A stretch of DNA of 64,000 nucleotides from Doryteuthis pealeii (taxonomy: Eukaryota; Mollusca; Cephalopoda; Myopsida; Loliginidae). Below the pieces are notes generated by a model. It worked only from the letters and a program-made list of their open reading frames with translations, was not told the origin of the DNA and did no database searches. This document shows, piece after piece, positions 40,001 through 52,479 of this stretch (positions are counted from its first letter, which is position 1; each line of letters starts with the position of its first letter). The stretch lies in the NCBI GenBank assembly GCA_023376005.1, contig CM042179.1, positions 19,935,270 to 19,999,269 of the forward strand, given 5' to 3'. A program made the translations under genes and the position numbers.

Positions 40001-43000
40001 GTATGGTTCAAATTGGTGAAGTTGACAATTTCTAATGGGCATGTTGAAGATGAGGATTCAATAGCTGAACTAATAACACCAAGAGCCTCACCATGTGATT
40101 GTATGGTTCAAATTGGTGAAGTTGACAATTTCTAATGGGCATGTTGAAGATGAGGATTCAATAGCTGAACTAATAACACCAAGAGCCTCACCATGTGATT
40201 GTATGGTTCAAATTGGTGAAGTTGACAATTTCTAATGGGCATGTTGAAGATGAGGATTCAATAGCTGAACTAATAACACCAAGAGCCTCACATGTGATTG
40301 TATGGTTCAAATTGGTGAAGTTGACAATTTCTAATGGGCATGTTGAAGATGAGGATTCAATAGCTGAACTAATAACACCAAGAGCCTCACCATGTGATTG
40401 TATGGTTCAAATTGGTGAAGTTGACAATTTCTAATGGGCATGTTGAAGATGAGGATTCAATAGCTGAACTAATAACACCAAGAGCCTCACCATGTGATTG
40501 TATGGTTCAAATTGGTGAAGTTGACAATTTCTAATGGGCATGTTGAAGATGAGGATTCAATAGCTGAACTAATAACACCAAGAGCCTCACCATGTGATTG
40601 TATGGTTCAAATTGGTGAAGTTGACAATTTCAAATGGGCATGTTCAAGATGAGGATTCAATAGCTGAACTAATAACACCAAGAGCCTCACCATGTGATTG
40701 TATGGTTCAAATTGGTGAAGTTGACAATTTCTAATGGGCATGTTGAAGATGAGGATTCAATAGCTGAACTAATAACACCAAGAGCCTCACCATGTGATTG
40801 TATGGTTCAAATTGGTGAAGTTGACAATTTCAATGGGCATGTTCAAGATGAGGATTCAATAGCTGAACTAATAACCCCAAGAGCCTCAAATGTGATTGTA
40901 TGGTTCAAATTGGTGAAGTTGACAATTTCAAATGGGCATGTTCAAGATGAGGATTCAATAGCTGAACTAATAACCCCAAGAGCCTCACCATGTGATTGTA
41001 TGGTTCAAATTGGTGAAGTTGACAATTTCAAATGGGCATGTTGAAGATGAGGATTCAATAGCTGAACTAATAACACCAAGAGCCTCACCATGTGATTGTA
41101 TGGTTCAAATTGGTGAAGTTGACAATTTCAAATGGGCATGTTCAAGATGAGGATTCAATAGCTGAACTAATAACCCAAAGAGCCTCACCATGTGATTGTA
41201 TGGTTCAAATTGGTGAAGTTGACAATTTCAAATGGGCATGTTCAAGATGAGGATTCAATAGCTGAACTAATAACCCCAAGAGCCTCATAATGTGATTGTA
41301 TGGTTCAAATTGGTGAAGTTGACAATTTCAAATGGGCATGTTGAAGATGAGGATTCAATAGCTGAACTAATAACACCAAGAGCCTCACAATGTGATTGTA
41401 TGGTTCAAATTGGTGAAGTTGACAATTTCAAATGGCATGTTCAAGATGAGGATTCAATAGCTGAACTAATAACACCAAGAGCCTCACAATGTGATTGTAT
41501 GGTTCAAATTGGTGAAGTTGACAATTTCAAATGGGCATGTTCAAGATGAGGATTCAATAGCTGAACTAATAACCCCAAGAGCCTCACAATGTGATTGTAT
41601 GGTTCAAATTGGTGAAGTTGACAATTTCAATGGGCATGTTCAAGATGAGGATTCAATAGCTGAACTAATAACACCAAGAGCCTCACCATGTGATTGTATG
41701 GTTCAAATTGGTGAAGTTGACAATTTCAAATGGGCATGTTCAAGATGAGGATTCAATAGCTGAACTAATAACACCAAGAGCCTCACCATGTGATTGTATG
41801 GTTCAAATTGGTGAAGTTGACAATTTCAATGGGCATGTTCAAGATGAGGATTCAATAGCTGAACTAATAACCCCAAGAGCCTCAATGTGATTGTATGGTT
41901 CAAATTGGTGAAGTTGACAATTTCAAATGGGCATGTTGAAGATGAGGATTCAATAGCTGAACTAATAACACCAAGAGCCTCACCATGTGATTGTATGGTT
42001 CAAATTGGTGAAGTTGACAATTTCTAAATGGGCATGTTCAAGATGAGGATTCAATAGCTGAACTAATAACACCAAGAGCCTCACCATGTGATTGTATGGT
42101 TCAAATTGGTGAAGTTGACAATTTCAATGGGCATGTTCAAGATGAGGATTCAATAGCTGAACTAATAACCCCAAGAGCCTCATAATGTGATTGTATGGTT
42201 CAAATTGGTGAAGTTGACAATTTCTAATGGGCATGTTCAAGATGAGGATTCAATAGCTGAACTAATAACACCAAGAGCCTCACCATGTGATTGTATGGTT
42301 CAAATTGGTGAAGTTGACAATTTCAAATGGGCATGTTCAAGATGAGGATTCAATAGCTGAACTAATAACCCAAGAGCCTCACAATGTGATTGTATGGTTC
42401 AAATTGGTGAAGTTGACAATTTCAAATGGGCATGTTCAAGATGAGGATTCAATAGCTGAACTAATAACCCCAAGAGCCTCACAATGTGATTGTATGGTTC
42501 AAATTGGTGAAGTTGACAATTTCAATGGGCATGTTCAAGATGAGGATTCAATAGCTGAACTAATAACACCAAGAGCCTCACCATGTGATTGTATGGTTCA
42601 AATTGGTGAAGTTGACAATTTCAAATGGGCATGTTCAAGATGAGGATTCAATAGCTGAACTAATAACCCCAAGAGCCTCACCATGTGATTGTATGGTTCA
42701 AATTGGTGAAGTTGACAATTTCAATGGGCATGTTGAAGATGAGGATTCAATAGCTGAACTAATAACACCAAGAGCCTCACCATGTGATTGTATGGTTCAA
42801 ATTGTGAAGTTGACAATTTCAAATGGGCATGTTCAAGATGAGGATTCAATAGCTGAACTAATAACACCAAGAGCCTCACCATGTGATTGTATGGTTCAAA
42901 TTGGTGAAGTTGACAATTTCAATGGGCATGTTCAAGATGAGGATTCAATAGCTGAACTAATAACACCAAGAGCCTCACCATGTGATTGTATGGTTCAAAT

Positions 43001-46000
43001 TGGTGAAGTTGACAATTTCTAATGGGCATGTTCAAGATGAGGATTCAATAGCTGAACTAATAACACCAAGAGCCTCACCATGTGATTGTATGGTTCAAAT
43101 TGGTGAAGTTGACAATTTCAAATGGGCATGTTCAAGATGAGGATTCAATAGCTGAACTAATAACACCAAGAGCCTCACCATGTGATTGTATGGTTCAAAT
43201 TGGTGAAGTTGACAATTTCAATGGGCATGTTGAAGATGAGGATTCAATAGCTGAACTAATAACACCAAGAGCCTCACCATGTGATTGTATGGTTCAAATT
43301 GGTGAAGTTGACAATTTCAAATGGGCATGTTCAAGATGAGGATTCAATAGCTGAACTAATAACACCAAGAGCCTCACCATGTGATTGTATGGTTCAAATT
43401 GGTGAAGTTGACAATTTCAAATGGGCATGTTCAAGATGAGGATTCAATAGCTGAACTAATAACACCAAGAGCCTCACCATGTGATTGTATGGTTCAAATT
43501 GGTGAAGTTGACAATTTCAAATGGGCATGTTCAAGATGAGGATTCAATAGCTGAACTAATAACCCCAAGAGCCTCACAATGTGATTGTATGGTTCAAATT
43601 GGTGAAGTTGACAATTTCAATGGGCATGTTCAAGATGAGGATTCAATAGCTGAACTAATAACACCAAGAGCCTCACCATGTGATTGTATGGTTCAAATTG
43701 GTGAAGTTGACAATTTCAAATGGGCATGTTCAAGATGAGGATTCAATAGCTGAACTAATAACCCCAAGAGCCTCACAATGTGATTGTATGGTTCAAATTG
43801 GTGAAGTTGACAATTTCAATGGGCATGTTCAAGATGAGGATTCAATAGCTGAACTAATAACACCAAGAGCCTCACCATGTGATTGTATGGTTCAAATTGG
43901 TGAAGTTGACAATTTCAATGGGCATGTTGAAGATGAGGATTCAATAGCTGAACTAATAACACCAAGAGCCTCACCATGTGATTGTATGGTTCAAATTGGT
44001 GAAGTTGACAATTTCAAATGGGCATGTTCAAGATGAGGATTCAATAGCTGAACTAATAACCCCAAGAGCCTCACAATGTGATTGTATGGTTCAAATTGGT
44101 GAAGTTGACAATTTCAAATGGGCATGTTCAAGATGAGGATTCAATAGCTGAACTAATAACACCAAGAGCCTCACCATGTGATTGTATGGTTCAAATTGGT
44201 GAAGTTGACAATTTCAATGGGCATGTTCAAGATGAGGATTCAATAGCTGAACTAATAACACCAAGAGCCTCACCATGTGATTGTATGGTTCAAATTGGTG
44301 AAGTTGACAATTTCAAATGGGCATGTTCAAGATGAGGATTCAATAGCTTAACTAATAACCCCAAGAGCCTCATAATGTGATTGTATGGTTCAAATTGGTG
44401 AAGTTGACAATTTCAAATGGGCATGTTCAAGATGAGGATTCAATAGCTGAACTAATAACACCAAGAGCCTCACCATGTGATTGTATGGTTCAAATTGGTG
44501 AAGTTGACAATTTCAAATGGGCATGTTCAAGATGAGGATTCAATAGCTGAACTAATAACACCAAGAGCCTCACCATGTGATTGTATGGTTCAAATTGGTG
44601 AAGTTGACAATTTCAATGGGCATGTTCAAGATGAGGATTCAATAGCTGAACTAATAACACCAAGAGCCTCACCATGTGATTGTATGGTTCAAATTGGTGA
44701 AGTTGACAATTTCAAATGGGCATGTTCAAGATGAGGATTCAATAGCTGAACTAATAACACCAAGAGCCTCACCATGTGATTGTATGGTTCAAATTGGTGA
44801 AGTTGACAATTTCAAATGGGCATGTTCAAGATGAGGATTCAATAGCTGAACTAATAACCCAAGAGCCTCATGTGATTGTATGGTTCAAATTGGTGAAGTT
44901 GACAATTTCAATGGGCATGTTCAAGATGAGGATTCAATAGCTGAACTAATAACACCAAGAGCCTCACCATGTGATTGTATGGTTCAAATTGGTGAAGTTG
45001 ACAATTTCAATGGGCATGTTCAAGATGAGGATTCAATAGCTGAACTAATAACACCAAGAGCCTCACCATGTGATTGTATGGTTCAAATTGGTGAAGTTGA
45101 CAATTTCAATGGGCATGTTCAAGATGAGGATTCAATAGCTGAACTAATAACACCAAGAGCCTCACCATGTGATTGTATGGTTCAAATTGGTGAAGTTGAC
45201 AATTTCAAATGGGCATGTTCAAGATGAGGATTCAATAGCTGAACTAATAACACCAAGAGCCTCACCATGTGATTGTATGGTTCAAATTGGTGAAGTTGAC
45301 AATTTCAAATGGGCATGTTCAAGATGAGGATTCAATAGCTGAACTAATAACACCAAGAGCCTCACCATGTGATTGTATGGTTCAAATTGGTGAAGTTGAC
45401 AATTTCAATGGGCATGTTCAAGATGAGGATTCAATAGCTGAACTAATAACACCAAGAGCCTCACCATGTGATTGTATGGTTCAAATTGGTGAAGTTGACA
45501 ATTTCAATGGGCATGTTGAAGATGAGGATTCAATAGCTGAACTAATAACACCAAGAGCCTCACCATGTGATTGTATGGTTCAAATTGGTGAAGTTGACAA
45601 TTTCAAATGGGCATGTTCAAGATGAGGATTCAATAGCTGAACTAATAACACCAAGAGCCTCACCATGTGATTGTATGGTTCAAATTGGTGAAGTTGACAA
45701 TTTCAAATGGGCATGTTCAAGATGAGGATTCAATAGCTGAACTAATAACCCAAGAGCCTCACCATGTGATTGTATGGTTCAAATTGGTGAAGTTGACAAT
45801 TTCAAATGGGCATGTTCAAGATGAGGATTCAATAGCTGAACTAATAACACCAAGAGCCTCACCATGTGATTGTATGTTCAAATTGTGAAGTTGACAATTT
45901 CAATGGGCATGTTCAAGATGAGGATTCAATAGCTGAACTAATAACCCCAAGTGCCTCACCATGTGATTGTATGGTTCAAATTGGTGAAGTTGACAATTTC

Positions 46001-46480
46001 AAATGGGCATGTTCAAGATGAGGATTCAATAGCTGAACTAATAACACCAAGAGCCTCACCATGTGATTGTATGGTTCAAATTGGTGAAGTTGACAATTTC
46101 AAATGGGCATGTTCAAGATGAGGATTCAATAGCTGAACTAATAACACCAAGAGCCTCACCATGTGATTGTATGTTCAAATTGGTGAAGTTGACAATTTCT
46201 AATGGGCATGTTCAAGATGAGGATTCAATAGCTGAACTAATAACACCAAGAGCCTCACCATGTGATTGTATGGTTCAAATTGGTGAAGTTGACAATTTCT
46301 AATGGGCATGTTCAAGATGAGGATTCAATAGCTTAACTAATAACCCCAAGAGCCTCATAATGTGATTGTATGGTTCAAATTGGTGAAGTTGACAATTTCT
46401 AATGGGCATGTTGAAGATGAGGATTCAATAGCTGAACTAATAACCCCAAGAGCCTCATCATATGTTGTATGATTCAAGTC
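31094..46480 (+). repeat. 15.4-kb minisatellite of a 99/100-bp unit
   Basis: Roughly 155 head-to-tail copies share gttcaagatgaggattcaat, then agctgaactaataac, agagcctcac, gtgattgtatggttcaaatt and gaagttgacaatttcaa. Most variation is a one-base indel at two points: acccaagag versus accccaagag or acaccaagag, and ttcaaatggg versus ttcaatggg. Units of exactly 99 bp are open in one frame (33 codons, containing VQDEDSIAELIT); 100-bp units shift it. Variants cluster: acccaag units at 31.9-34.5 kb; ttaaaaatgagg, ggtttaaatt and aacattttctaatggg units at 35.1-38.9 kb; gttgaagatgagg units at 40.0-46.4 kb. The last unit decays at 46,440-46,480. Confidence 0.98.
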
Positions 46481-46499
46481 ACCATACCTAAGAAGTTTC

Positions 46500-47000
46500 A
46501 AATCCTTTATCTCGAGATAGACAGATCTAGACTCTAACAACATCACAGCCAAGATGATGTGGATTTAGACACCATTGTCTCTCTTGATGATCAAGTTAAT
46601 CACAATGATGCAACCAGGATGGGAATCATTTGTAAAATAACTAGCAGTGAAAATAAAGACCAATTTCTGCCACAAGATCAATTACAGCAACCACATATAA
46701 TATTCAATCTGCAAAATTTTCAAGTAAAAGAATTTGATGATTTTATTTTGGGATGAGTAGGCATTAATTGCTTTACCCTCCAGAATACATGTCTTGGTAT
46801 TTCTTTAGTAATTAGTTAGTCTTTGGTATTAGGAATCATATATTCCTTTAACTTATGAAGATAAGATTGATGATGGAGTAAAAGTGTCAAGTTTGCAAGA
46901 GGAAGATACTTCTTTCTCAAATGTTTTCTTTAGACCTTGTTATGAACCAGACTTGATACTTTTTTTATTTATTCTAAGAGGTAAGCTTAAAATCTAATGT
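46500..47000 (+). pseudogene. Decayed coding sequence downstream of array
   Basis: An open stretch of about 65 codons (46,559-46,756) starts from a GTG after an aspartate-rich lead-in. It contains DLDTIVSLDDQVNHND and ends FDDFILG before a stop. A further stop-free stretch near 46,849-46,985 contains YEDKIDDGVKVSSLQEEDTS. Together with 30,468-31,080 it brackets the array, so all three may derive from one acidic-tailed transposon-type protein gene. I do not recognise a domain. Confidence 0.35.
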
Positions 47001-47258
47001 AATAAATACCTATGAGTTTTGTTGAACGTAAACATAGCAATAAACTTGTTTGTCTGGACAAATTCTGATTAAAAATTCATAAACTATTAAAATATACAAC
47101 AATTAAAAAAACGTATTAATACCATTGAGATTATTTTATCTGAACAGTCAAAAACTTAATTCAATGCAAACCAGGTTTCTCAGAGACCGACTCGAGATAA
47201 CAGGTGCGCTACACGAATAATAGAAGTTGCATTTTACATTGTGTTTAGCGAAATAATT

Positions 47259-49420
47259 GTTTTATGACACGCTGAAACAAATCCACTTTGTAATAATGAA
47301 GATTAATCAACTGAACGTGAATTACGAGAGGAAAATATGAACTGAATATTTTCATTCCTTGTTTGATGACAACATTGATCAGAAGATTTTCAGAATTGCC
47401 AATCTGAAAAATGTCTAACAGAGAGGGAGACAAACAAAAAAGTTTATTAAGAAGAATCAACATATACATAATTAATTTTACAAGCATCACACAATGAAAC
47501 ACGTGGACAGCAAAATAAATTTGTAGATATATTAATCATGTATAATAAACATATTCCAGAAATATTGATTGGGATCTCTTGAAAAATAACCCCTTTATTT
47601 TTTTAATTTTCGGAAAATTATTTTTGAATTAAAATTTTAACTGGAAAGAGACAAACTGAACAAATATATGACGTTAACTAAGATTTACAATAAAGAAAAA
47701 AAAAATAAAAAATAAAAAATAAAGAAAAAAAAAGAAGAGAAGAGAAAAAGATGAGAAAAATCGAGTTGAAAAAGAAGATGAAAAGAAAAAGGACTTGTAA
47801 ATGTAAAGGTAGAAAAAAAAAAAAAAAAGAAAAAAAAAAAAAAAAAAAAGAAAAAAAAAAGGTCAGTTGGTGTAAAGGACATTGAAATCTGAAACAATAT
47901 CTCCATGAAATTATTCCGAAGATTCTGAAAATATGGGGAAAGTCTTAAAAAGAAATATAAAAATTTCGGATACTGAATCATCTTGCTAAATGTTAATCTG
48001 TAGATAATCGTTATGTATGTAAAAGTTTTTAAGTGTTAATAAAATTGAATTCAAAAGTTAATAAGAATTAGTTTTGAAAAGCTGAACATTAATCATTAAG
48101 GTCAAATTAATAGGAAAAGGTCAAATTCATAGAAAAAAGAATAAAATGAAAATGTAATAAAGTCTGAAATGCTTAAAGATATTTTTGATAGGGAAGAAGA
48201 AAACAGAAATTGTTTATATCTTATTTAATAAATGATCAGAATTATAAAAAATATGAAATGATCAGTAGTAAAGGTTCCTTAAAGTTGTAGCTAGAATCTT
48301 GTAAGATATGTTTGTAGAGTTCAATTGAAATAGGATCATAAGAGTTCTGTCTTATTCTTGCAGAGAGATTTCTTTCTTATATGTAAATGATAGAATCCTT
48401 TCCTTTTTGAAGTCCGTCGAAGATGACGATGACGTCACTCCATGTCTTCAACAGTTGTGGACCCTCTGGTGGCTAGTTAGTCCAATTCTGAACTTGCAGA
48501 TGCGGTCACACACATTCCAAGGGAAATTCCCATCTGCATTTGGTATTTCATGACGGCGAAGACGTCGCTGCTCTGTAGCCCTGTTAATCTCGATATTGAG
48601 CCGCTTAGCTCCTGTGCGACAGGCGTCACGCCAACCCTGTCTGTTGGAGTGACTCAGTACTACCTGAGAAAGCCTCCTGCTGCATCTCGACAGCCCAGTC
48701 ATCTCGGACTTTCCCTTGCCACTGGACCAACTGTGGTACTGCCAAGATTGTGGACTGTGCAACCACTTTCCACTTAAGATATCTCACGCACAAGTTTCAC
48801 TGCATTGCCACCTTCAACTTTCAACAAAATAATAGAATATTCTCATTAATAATGTACTTCACTGTTTTTCCGAACGAGTTATATGAAGAGACAGATGAAA
48901 TTAGAGAATGTTTTTGTAATCTGGCCAACGAGCCTTTTAGAGGCGGAAGAAGATGCACACAAAAAATACTTATTTCCTTACATTTTCTCCATAGCATCTT
49001 TATGATATAAGAAGAGATATTTAATGTGGTAGAAAAAAACATGATGACGAATCTTGGTTATGGTGTTACTCCATTCTAGCTGGAAGAGAATTCTTATTTG
49101 GCGAGTATGGTTTTTGGTGGGCTTTCATTTTATGGGTCCCACTGGCCAGTTTCCAGTTTCCATGAAAACAAGACTAATTTTCCGTCCTGAACAAGGGCAG
49201 ATAATCGAATATTTGTAGATATTTCCTCAACTCGTTCGCCATGGGTCGCAAGAGTGGAGCATCCAGCAAAGATCAAACTCGCTATTCCGCAGTACTGGAT
49301 CTGCCAGACTTGTTTTTTTTTTATCCTTACAATATGATTGGACGCATTAATTGAATATTTATATATACGAAGGTAAGAAAAAAGAGAGTTATATGCATAT
49401 TTGAATTCATCAGTGAACCG
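47259..49420. repeat. 2.1-kb direct duplication, copy 1
   Basis: This is collinear with 60,295-62,518 (continuing at 63,833-63,866 after an insertion). Identity is high over most of its length. Copy 1 has only a short acagagagggaga where copy 2 has a long GATA/GA microsatellite. It includes an A-rich tract at 47,690-47,870, a LINE 3' tail and a final module (49,125-49,410) that recurs at the right end of the window. No host gene is evident. Confidence 0.93.
48415..48762 (-). pseudogene. LINE ORF C-terminal tail (copy 1)
   Basis: The minus-strand translation ends like many invertebrate endonuclease/reverse-transcriptase LINE proteins: SNRQGWRDACRTGAKRL, RATEQRRLRRHE, then a C2H2-like C-DRI-C with FRIGLTSHQRVH. 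After a stop, sequence reads on through GVTSSSSSTDF at 48,415-48,440. Upstream only scattered remnants remain, so it is a 5'-truncated dead copy carried inside the larger duplication. Confidence 0.75.
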
Positions 49421-49439
49421 GAACATATCAAACAATTTT

Positions 49440-49975
49440 GAATATCTCGAGGGTCGACTGCGCGACCTTCATATAATTTGTTAACCAATCAGAAGGAATT
49501 TTATTGCAAATATTTATGTTAAAGCTTGCTGTTGATATGAACACCCTTTTTTACCAAGCAGAAAAAGGACACTTATATATATAAATTATTCTCATTAGAT
49601 CCTGCTTTTTGCTTGCCAAAAAAGTCAAAATTAATCTTCACATAGTAGTGATACCTGACAAATTTCCAATAGCGGATGAAAACCTTCGTAGACATCATAG
49701 ACCAGTTAATATCAGGCAATATTTATTTTTTTACGTTATAACGTGTATAGATAGATTTAGTTGATGATCGGGTGTCATCTAGAAAACCCGTCTACCATAC
49801 GAGTGAAAACAATTTCACGTACTTTCATAACAGGATCGATAACTAGTTTTCTACACTTTATCATAACTAACAGTAAGGAACAATTTCGATATTCTTCAGA
49901 AAGGCATATTCCAAGTGATGAATGTGAAATTCTTGTCAGCGTCCAGCAAAATACAGATTCCCCTGAGAAACAAAA
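49440..49975. other. Intergenic, possible degraded LINE lead-in
   Basis: Nothing firm. A short plus-strand open frame at 49,761-49,979 runs into the LINE remnant that follows and could be its eroded upstream portion. Confidence 0.3.
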
Positions 49976-49979
49976 GTAA

Positions 49980-51520
49980 ATCAACAAAATCAGAAATTCT
50001 GTAGGAGATAGAAAATTGCAATTAGCATGGGAGACAGTAAATGAAGTTAATGGTATGAAAAGCACCTCAAGATCAAAGCAAAAAGCAACCAGTCTGGAAA
50101 ATAGTACACAAAAATCGTTGATAGCCAACTAGACATCAGGAGATTTTACGATAGTCAAACTCAACGAAGTCATAAAACAATTTTTAAAGTAGAAAATCCA
50201 CACGTCTCGACGAAATATTCCCTGAAGTATGGAAGATAAGGGAATTTGATTCTTCGATTATACAATGCAGTGTATAAACAAAATACAAAAGAGAAATGGA
50301 CAGAAGGCTGCATCATCCAATTCCTCCAAAAGGTGACATTGGAATCACTAAGAACTACAGAGGTATAAATCTTATTGCCTTACCTTCTAAGATTTATAAG
50401 GCTCTAAGAGTAGAGAAAATCCTTAGGGAAAAAAAAACAAAACGGGTTTCATAGAAATCAATCAACGATATCTCAGATTCCGACTATTCGTTAAATCGTA
50501 AAACTCGAACAAAAACATCTCAAGACAACACTACTATTTGCAGATTTCTTCAAGGCATTTGACTATACGTAGATGAAATATGGAATAAATACAACTAGCA
50601 TTTGGACTCTCCAAAAACCTATTACCTCTATAATGATGCTCTACGAAGACACGAAAGTAATGGTTCGTTCGTTTGATGGTGAGACAGATTTCTTTGACAT
50701 TGTCGCTGGAGTCCTACATTAGCGCCATATATATTTATAATATACCTAGATTTCGTACTTCTAATGTTAGTAGATCCCATAAAAAAAGGGCTTAACGCTA
50801 AAAAGGGCAAGAAACCGGCGATATTCCACAGAGACTATTACAGATGCAGTTTACACAGATGATCTTATACACCCGCATAAGCCGAATCACGGCTCCATAG
50901 TCTATTGAAGGCGACAAGGGGCAATGACCGCTATGTCAACTAAAATGAAAATGAGTTCATAAGTTTTAAACAAAATGGAGACATATCCGTATTGGATGGT
51001 AAATCTGAAATTAGTAGACAAGTTCACATAACTAGGCAGTAATATCTCATCTACAACTTCCGCATAGGAAAGGCATGGACTGGTATAGACAGATTAACGA
51101 TCATATGGAAATTTGATCTCTCTTATAAGATAGCGATAATTATTCCAGGCCTTATCAGTGCACTACTAAGGAGCTGATGGTAGGTGTAGCGCTCCACCTC
51201 AGATACTAAAACAATCTCCTTGGTCTAGCGCTATTGAAAAGGGGATAGACTCCCTCGCTGACTGGCTGATACCGACTTTAGGCCGCCCCGTTGACTTACT
51301 GCACTACTGCACAACTGCGACTCTAACGAATCTCTTAGATGAAAGGTTAGATAGGAACTATACAAGATTACTGTCTTGAACAAATTTTGAAAGCAGCAAA
51401 CCACAAGAAAGCAGCTGTAAGGACACTTGTCCCTTATCACACAAACCATCCGAGTAAGATGAACACGATATATTGGAGAAGTAAGGACGTACTTATAAGT
51501 GAGTCATTGATATCCGTACT
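49980..51520 (+). pseudogene. Decayed non-LTR retrotransposon RT
   Basis: Successive fragments in different frames follow the order of a LINE RT. NKIRNSVGDRKLQLAWETVN starts near 49,983. GDIGITKNYRGINLIALPSK follows at 50,332-50,395, then a GFHRNQST-like box near 50,448, FADFFKAFD-like near 50,545, a degraded DADYADD-equivalent near 50,840, NGDISVLDGK near 50,980, and AWTGIDRL near 51,075. QLGHLSLITQTIRV-like sequence lies near 51,420-51,460. Stops and frameshifts are frequent. It is the same family as 28,287-29,330 but covers more of the polymerase. A truncated SINE interrupts the C-terminal part. Confidence 0.82.
51168..51299 (+). mobile_element. 5'-truncated SINE in LINE
   Basis: The insert is flanked by tgcactact at 51,159-51,167 and 51,300-51,308, a probable 9-bp target duplication. 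Its body contains agcgctccac and ccttggtctagcg, matching the minus-strand SINE at 25.26-25.31 kb. No tRNA-like head is present. The surrounding LINE reads across the junction when compared with 28,925-28,965. Confidence 0.75.
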
Positions 51521-51847
51521 GCCAGCATGACCTGTTTATAATCATGATTATATTTACACAGATCAAATTATCTAATTATTGTGAGTTAAAATTACAGAAC
51601 GGCAGTTCAAGTTCTATATAATTTTTCATTTAACCGACATTTTCACATTACAATAGGCTGGACGAACGGTATACCGTTTGCTTAGTGTACCCTTAGTATA
51701 AACGAGGACGTCAACATATGTATGTATAAAAAATATTTATGGCTGAGTCATACTAACAGGAAGTATTGTCGTTTCTCTTAATAGGAGAGATATAAAGTAA
51801 TCAGAAATAGCAACATCTCCCTCTTTAGAATGAGATTTATTTTATTC

Positions 51848-51902
<55 letters not shown>
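51848..51902. repeat. (AT)n microsatellite
   Basis: About 55 bp of TA dinucleotides followed by a run of G. Confidence 0.98.
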
Positions 51903-51903
<1 letters not shown>

Positions 51904-52044
51904 GGGGGGGATTTCGCTGACGGCCGCCAACTCAAGCGTAAACGCAACGCTCTTCTATATAAGGAATGGAGCACTCTGTGACGGCCTTTATACACAAAGC
52001 GATGTGTGTATTAAAAAAGTTAAAATGCCCTTCCCATTCTGTAA

Positions 52045-52184
52045 GTGAAGACAGCCTAATGATTAAGGTGCGGGATTGACACCCAACCGATCGGATTTCA
52101 ATTCCGGCTGTAGGTAGCTTACAAAATGTCTAGCCACACTGAAGAGACTTGATAAGTGGAAACACGTGTCTGTGGATGACCCTA
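52045..52184 (+). mobile_element. SINE-like unit: pol III boxes plus hammerhead fold
   Basis: An A-box-like agcctaatgattaaggt (52,053-52,069) and a B box ggatttcaattcc (52,093-52,105) form a tRNA-like head. It is followed 28 bp later by a hammerhead ribozyme fold (52,134-52,175) and an AT-rich microsatellite tail. The order head, hammerhead, tail resembles the Schistosoma Sm-alpha SINE-like repeats, which are known to carry hammerheads. No other copy was seen in the window. Confidence 0.75.
52134..52175 (+). ncRNA. Hammerhead ribozyme, type I-like
   Basis: Stem I is ccaca (52,134-52,138) pairing perfectly with tgtgg (52,171-52,175). The conserved core ctgaaga (CUGANGA) is at 52,139-52,145. 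Stem II is actt/aagt (52,147-52,150 and 52,154-52,157) with loop gat. The second core box gaaa is at 52,159-52,162. Stem III is the self-complementary cacgtg (52,163-52,168), then t and c at 52,169-52,170, giving a GUC cleavage site after 52,170. The closing pair of stem II is G opposite G (52,146/52,158) where active hammerheads have G-C, so this copy may be weak or dead. The very short palindromic stem III suggests dimer-dependent activity, as in other minimal hammerheads. Confidence 0.75.
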
Positions 52185-52479
52185 TATATATATATATATA
52201 TATATTTCTCTCTTTTTGGGGGCGGGTAATAGATTGTCTTTTATTCACTTCTGTATCAGGATGTCTTATGTATGATGTATCTGCAGGTGCCTGTTGCTTG
52301 CTTTGCTGGGCTACTTATGTGTCGTTTCATTCTCATTGCTGTTTTTGTTTTCTAAACACTTGCTCGTGTACCACCACCGGTAAAGGCGGTCATCGTTTTG
52401 GGAATGAGTGCATGGATTTGGCAGTTGCGTCGGCATCTGTTTGTTCTCATAGGATTGACCATTCACCCACTTGGTGACT

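Noticed and set aside
31359..46302. Many open frames of a 33-residue repeat as a repeat-protein gene
   Set aside because: Frames are broken every few units by one-base length changes, most begin only at GTG, and no splice or start context is convincing. Kept as satellite.
31094..46480. CRISPR-like array
   Set aside because: There are no unique spacers; the whole 99/100-bp unit repeats head to tail, in a eukaryotic context.
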